From Acidobacteriaceae bacterium (lineage in GTDB: Bacteria; Acidobacteriota; Terriglobia; Terriglobales; Acidobacteriaceae): a stretch of DNA of 16,250 nt. The stretch spans positions 1-16,250 of the forward strand of contig JASIJX010000251.1 in the NCBI GenBank assembly GCA_030049955.1, read 5' to 3'. This document shows, piece by piece, positions 14,311 to 16,250 of the stretch. How positions within the stretch are numbered: the stretch's first letter is position 1; each line of letters opens with the position of its first letter. Made by a program: the position numbers and the translations under genes. The notes below the pieces were generated by a model. The model saw nothing but the letters and a program-made list of their open reading frames with translations, was not told where the DNA came from and did no database searches.

Positions 14311-16250
14311 TCAGCCACGTTTCCGGCGTCGGCTCGGCACCGATTCGGCGCCCGCATCACCCAGCATCTCGGGAGTCAGTCGTTGCCGCTCTGTCGCCAT
14401 CGCCTTCCCCATCGCCTTCCATGGATCGCGCTTGAGGCGCGAACGCCACCGCTGAAAATCGCTCACAAAAAACTGCGGGCGCTCTGGCGCGCGCAGCTCT
14501 TTCCAATCCAGCGTCACCGCAACCGGCGCCCCGCGCCGCGCGCGCGGCGAGAACGGAGCAATCGATGTCGCGCCGCGATCGTTGCGCAAATAATCCAGGT
14601 AAATCTTCTTTGTCCGCGCCGCCTTGGCCATCTTCGTGATGTAAAGCTCCGGCTCCTCAGCTTCCATGGCCAAAACGACAGCGCGCGCGAATTCCTTTAC
14701 CGGGCCCCATTCAAACTCCGGCGCCACGGGCACAACCACGTGCAATCCCTTGCCGCCCGTGCTCTTTAAAAAGCTCTCCAGGCCGAGCTTTTTGAGCCGC
14801 GCCTTCAGCTTCTGCGCGCTTGTCGCCAGCGTCTCCCATGAAATCGCTGCGTCAGGATCGAGATCGAACACAATCCGGTCCGGCCGATCAAGCGACTCGT
14901 TGCGCGAACCCCACGGATGAATCTCCAGCACGCCCATCTGCGCGAGTCCGAGCAGCCCTTCAGCCGAGTCGATCGTGAGATACTTCTCCACCTCGCCTGT
15001 CTTGCGGTTCGGCACCGGCTGGCTATTTACGCCTTTCGGCAATCCCTGCCCGACATGCTTTTGAAAAAAGCACGGCTTGTGGCTGCCCTCGGGGCACCGC
15101 ACAACGCTCAGCGGCCGGTCGGCCACGTGTGGCAGCATTCGCTCGGCCACTGCCAGGTAATACTCCGCGAGCGCCTGCTTGGTCATGCCGCTCTCAGAGT
15201 CCAGAATCTTTTCCGGGTGCGTAAGTGCAAGCTCAATCATCTTCTTCTCACGGCTACTCTCTTCCACAAGCGCTGGCATCTCGCGTACCACCTCGCGCGC
15301 TGGCTTGTCCTCGCGCAGTCCTTTGAACGAAGCCTGACGCACAAGATTATCGCGTGTCCAGGTGGTAAAAGCGATCTGCGCCACAAGTTCCGGTTTCACC
15401 CAGTATGCGTCTTTGCGCGCCTCGCGTGGAATCTCCGCAAATGGCGTCTCTTTACGCACGATCCTGTCGAACTGCGTACGTAGCGTGCGTTGCATCTTTT
15501 GTGTGAACCCCGTGCCGGCGCGTCCCGCGTATATGAGCTTGCGGCCGCGATAGTAGCCGAGCAGCAATGCGCCAATGCCGTGCCCGCCCTTTGATGGCGG
15601 CGTGAATCCGCCGATTACGAACTCCTGCTCCTGGATGCACTTGATCTTGAGCCACCCGTGTCCGCGCCCGGCTTCATACGCGGCCGAACCAAGCTTGGAG
15701 ACAATCCCTTCGGCGCCAAGCGAGCATGCCTTCTCAAAAACCTCATGGCCACGTGCTCGGAAGTGCTCGCTGAAGTGCAATGGCGATTGCGCGCCCGCAT
15801 TTGCAAGCACATCGGCCAACAACTGCTTGCGCTCAAGCAGCGGAAGCCCTCGCAGATTATGTCCATCGAGGTGCAGCAGATCAAAGCCGAAATACGCAAG
15901 ATGTTTCGTCCGGTCTTCTTGAAACACCGCCTGCAGATCCGCGAAGTTGGCGATGCCTTTTTCGTCTAGCGCCACCACCTCGCCATCGATAATCGCAGCC
16001 TCAACCGGCAACTGCGCCGCTGCCGCAGCAATCTCCGGCATGCGGCTGGTCCAATCCAGTCCCTTGCGCGTGTAAAGCGTGGCCTTGCGCCCGCCGTTCT
16101 TTTCTGAAGCACGAACGTGAATCTGAATCCGGTACCCGTCGAGCTTGAGCTCGTGTATCCAGTTGCTGCCGTCCGGCGCTTTGATCGTCTGCTCTGCAAG
16201 CTGTGGCTCGATGAACCCTGGGTAGCGCTCGCGTGGTGCGGAGCGAAGCA
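14311..16250 (-). CDS. ligD: DNA ligase D, ligase and polymerase domains (N-terminus beyond right edge)
   Basis: About 645 codons are visible, and the frame is still open at 16250. The first in-window ATG (16041) is not the start, because the catalytic motif KLDG with its nucleotidyl-accepting Lys (codon 16146-16144) lies upstream of it. Counting from that ATG, the ligase domain continues with DGEVVAL (19-25), EGIVSK (111-116) and WLKIK (130-134), then the OB-fold region to about 255. The polymerase (primase-like) domain follows, from HPEKILD onward, with FDLDPD supplying catalytic Asp residues, STGGKGLHV, and a later YLDYLRN Asp. LigD joins double-strand breaks with Ku in non-homologous end joining. 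The ligase-then-polymerase order is that of the Pseudomonas-type enzyme, which usually has an N-terminal phosphoesterase domain. That part, if present, lies outside. No Ku gene is in the window. The gene is convergent with the DUF3175-like gene. Confidence 0.95.
   Translation of the reverse strand, partial: LRSAPRERYPGFIEPQLAEQTIKAPDGSNWIHELKLDGYRIQIHVRASEKNGGRKATLYTRKGLDWTSRMPEIAAAAAQLPVEAAIIDGEVVALDEKGIANFADLQAVFQEDRTKHLAYFGFDLLHLDGHNLRGLPLLERKQLLADVLANAGAQSPLHFSEHFRARGHEVFEKACSLGAEGIVSKLGSAAYEAGRGHGWLKIKCIQEQEFVIGGFTPPSKGGHGIGALLLGYYRGRKLIYAGRAGTGFTQKMQRTLRTQFDRIVRKETPFAEIPREARKDAYWVKPELVAQIAFTTWTRDNLVRQASFKGLREDKPAREVVREMPALVEESSREKKMIELALTHPEKILDSESGMTKQALAEYYLAVAERMLPHVADRPLSVVRCPEGSHKPCFFQKHVGQGLPKGVNSQPVPNRKTGEVEKYLTIDSAEGLLGLAQMGVLEIHPWGSRNESLDRPDRIVFDLDPDAAISWETLATSAQKLKARLKKLGLESFLKSTGGKGLHVVVPVAPEFEWGPVKEFARAVVLAMEAEEPELYITKMAKAARTKKIYLDYLRNDRGATSIAPFSPRARRGAPVAVTLDWKELRAPERPQFFVSDFQRWRSRLKRDPWKAMGKAMATERQRLTPEMLGDAGAESVPSRRRKRG

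Noticed and set aside
14311..16041. A complete ligase-type gene starting at the ATG at 16041
   Set aside because: The same frame continues upstream to the window edge and encodes the catalytic KLDG motif at 16135-16146, so this ATG is internal.

Overview
The window most likely comes from an Acidobacteriota chromosome (Terriglobia / Acidobacteriaceae type). This is inferred from a secreted VWFA-related protein of the family typical of that phylum, a large TonB-dependent receptor with an N-terminal carboxypeptidase-regulatory-like domain, high GC, and general gene content. It looks like ordinary chromosome: no insertion sequence, phage gene, CRISPR array, tRNA or rRNA was found. The right edge cuts a gene, and the left edge probably does too.

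Layout. (1) 1-114, minus: probable N-terminus of a membrane protein, cut by the left edge. (2) 273-2434, plus: a translationally coupled pair. The first gene is an AmgK-like amino-sugar kinase fused to a RapZ C-terminal domain, and the second is a MurU-like sugar-1-phosphate nucleotidyltransferase. Together they are predicted to turn recycled cell-wall amino sugar into a UDP-sugar. (3) 6713 down to 2473, minus: a second coupled pair, an unrecognised secreted 1046-residue protein followed by a secreted VWA-domain protein. A good promoter lies upstream, with a duplicated -35-like element. (4) 7360-8160, plus: an Lgt-family membrane protein in which several canonical catalytic-site residues are replaced. 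(5) 12165 down to 8370, minus: an SprT-like zinc metalloprotein with a 12-bp tandem repeat at its 5' end, then a TonB-dependent receptor. (6) 12661-13407, plus: a secreted SYLF-domain protein followed by a strong hairpin. (7) 13954-14256, plus: a small DUF3175-like protein. (8) 16250 down to 14311, minus: DNA ligase D (ligase then polymerase domain), cut by the right edge.

Themes. Much of the window concerns the envelope: amino-sugar salvage, lipoprotein maturation family, outer-membrane uptake, a SYLF lipid-binding protein and the two-gene secreted VWA unit. The right end concerns non-homologous end joining. No Ku gene is visible. The best candidates for undescribed biology are the kinase-RapZ fusion operon, the 1046-residue/VWA pair, and the variant Lgt.
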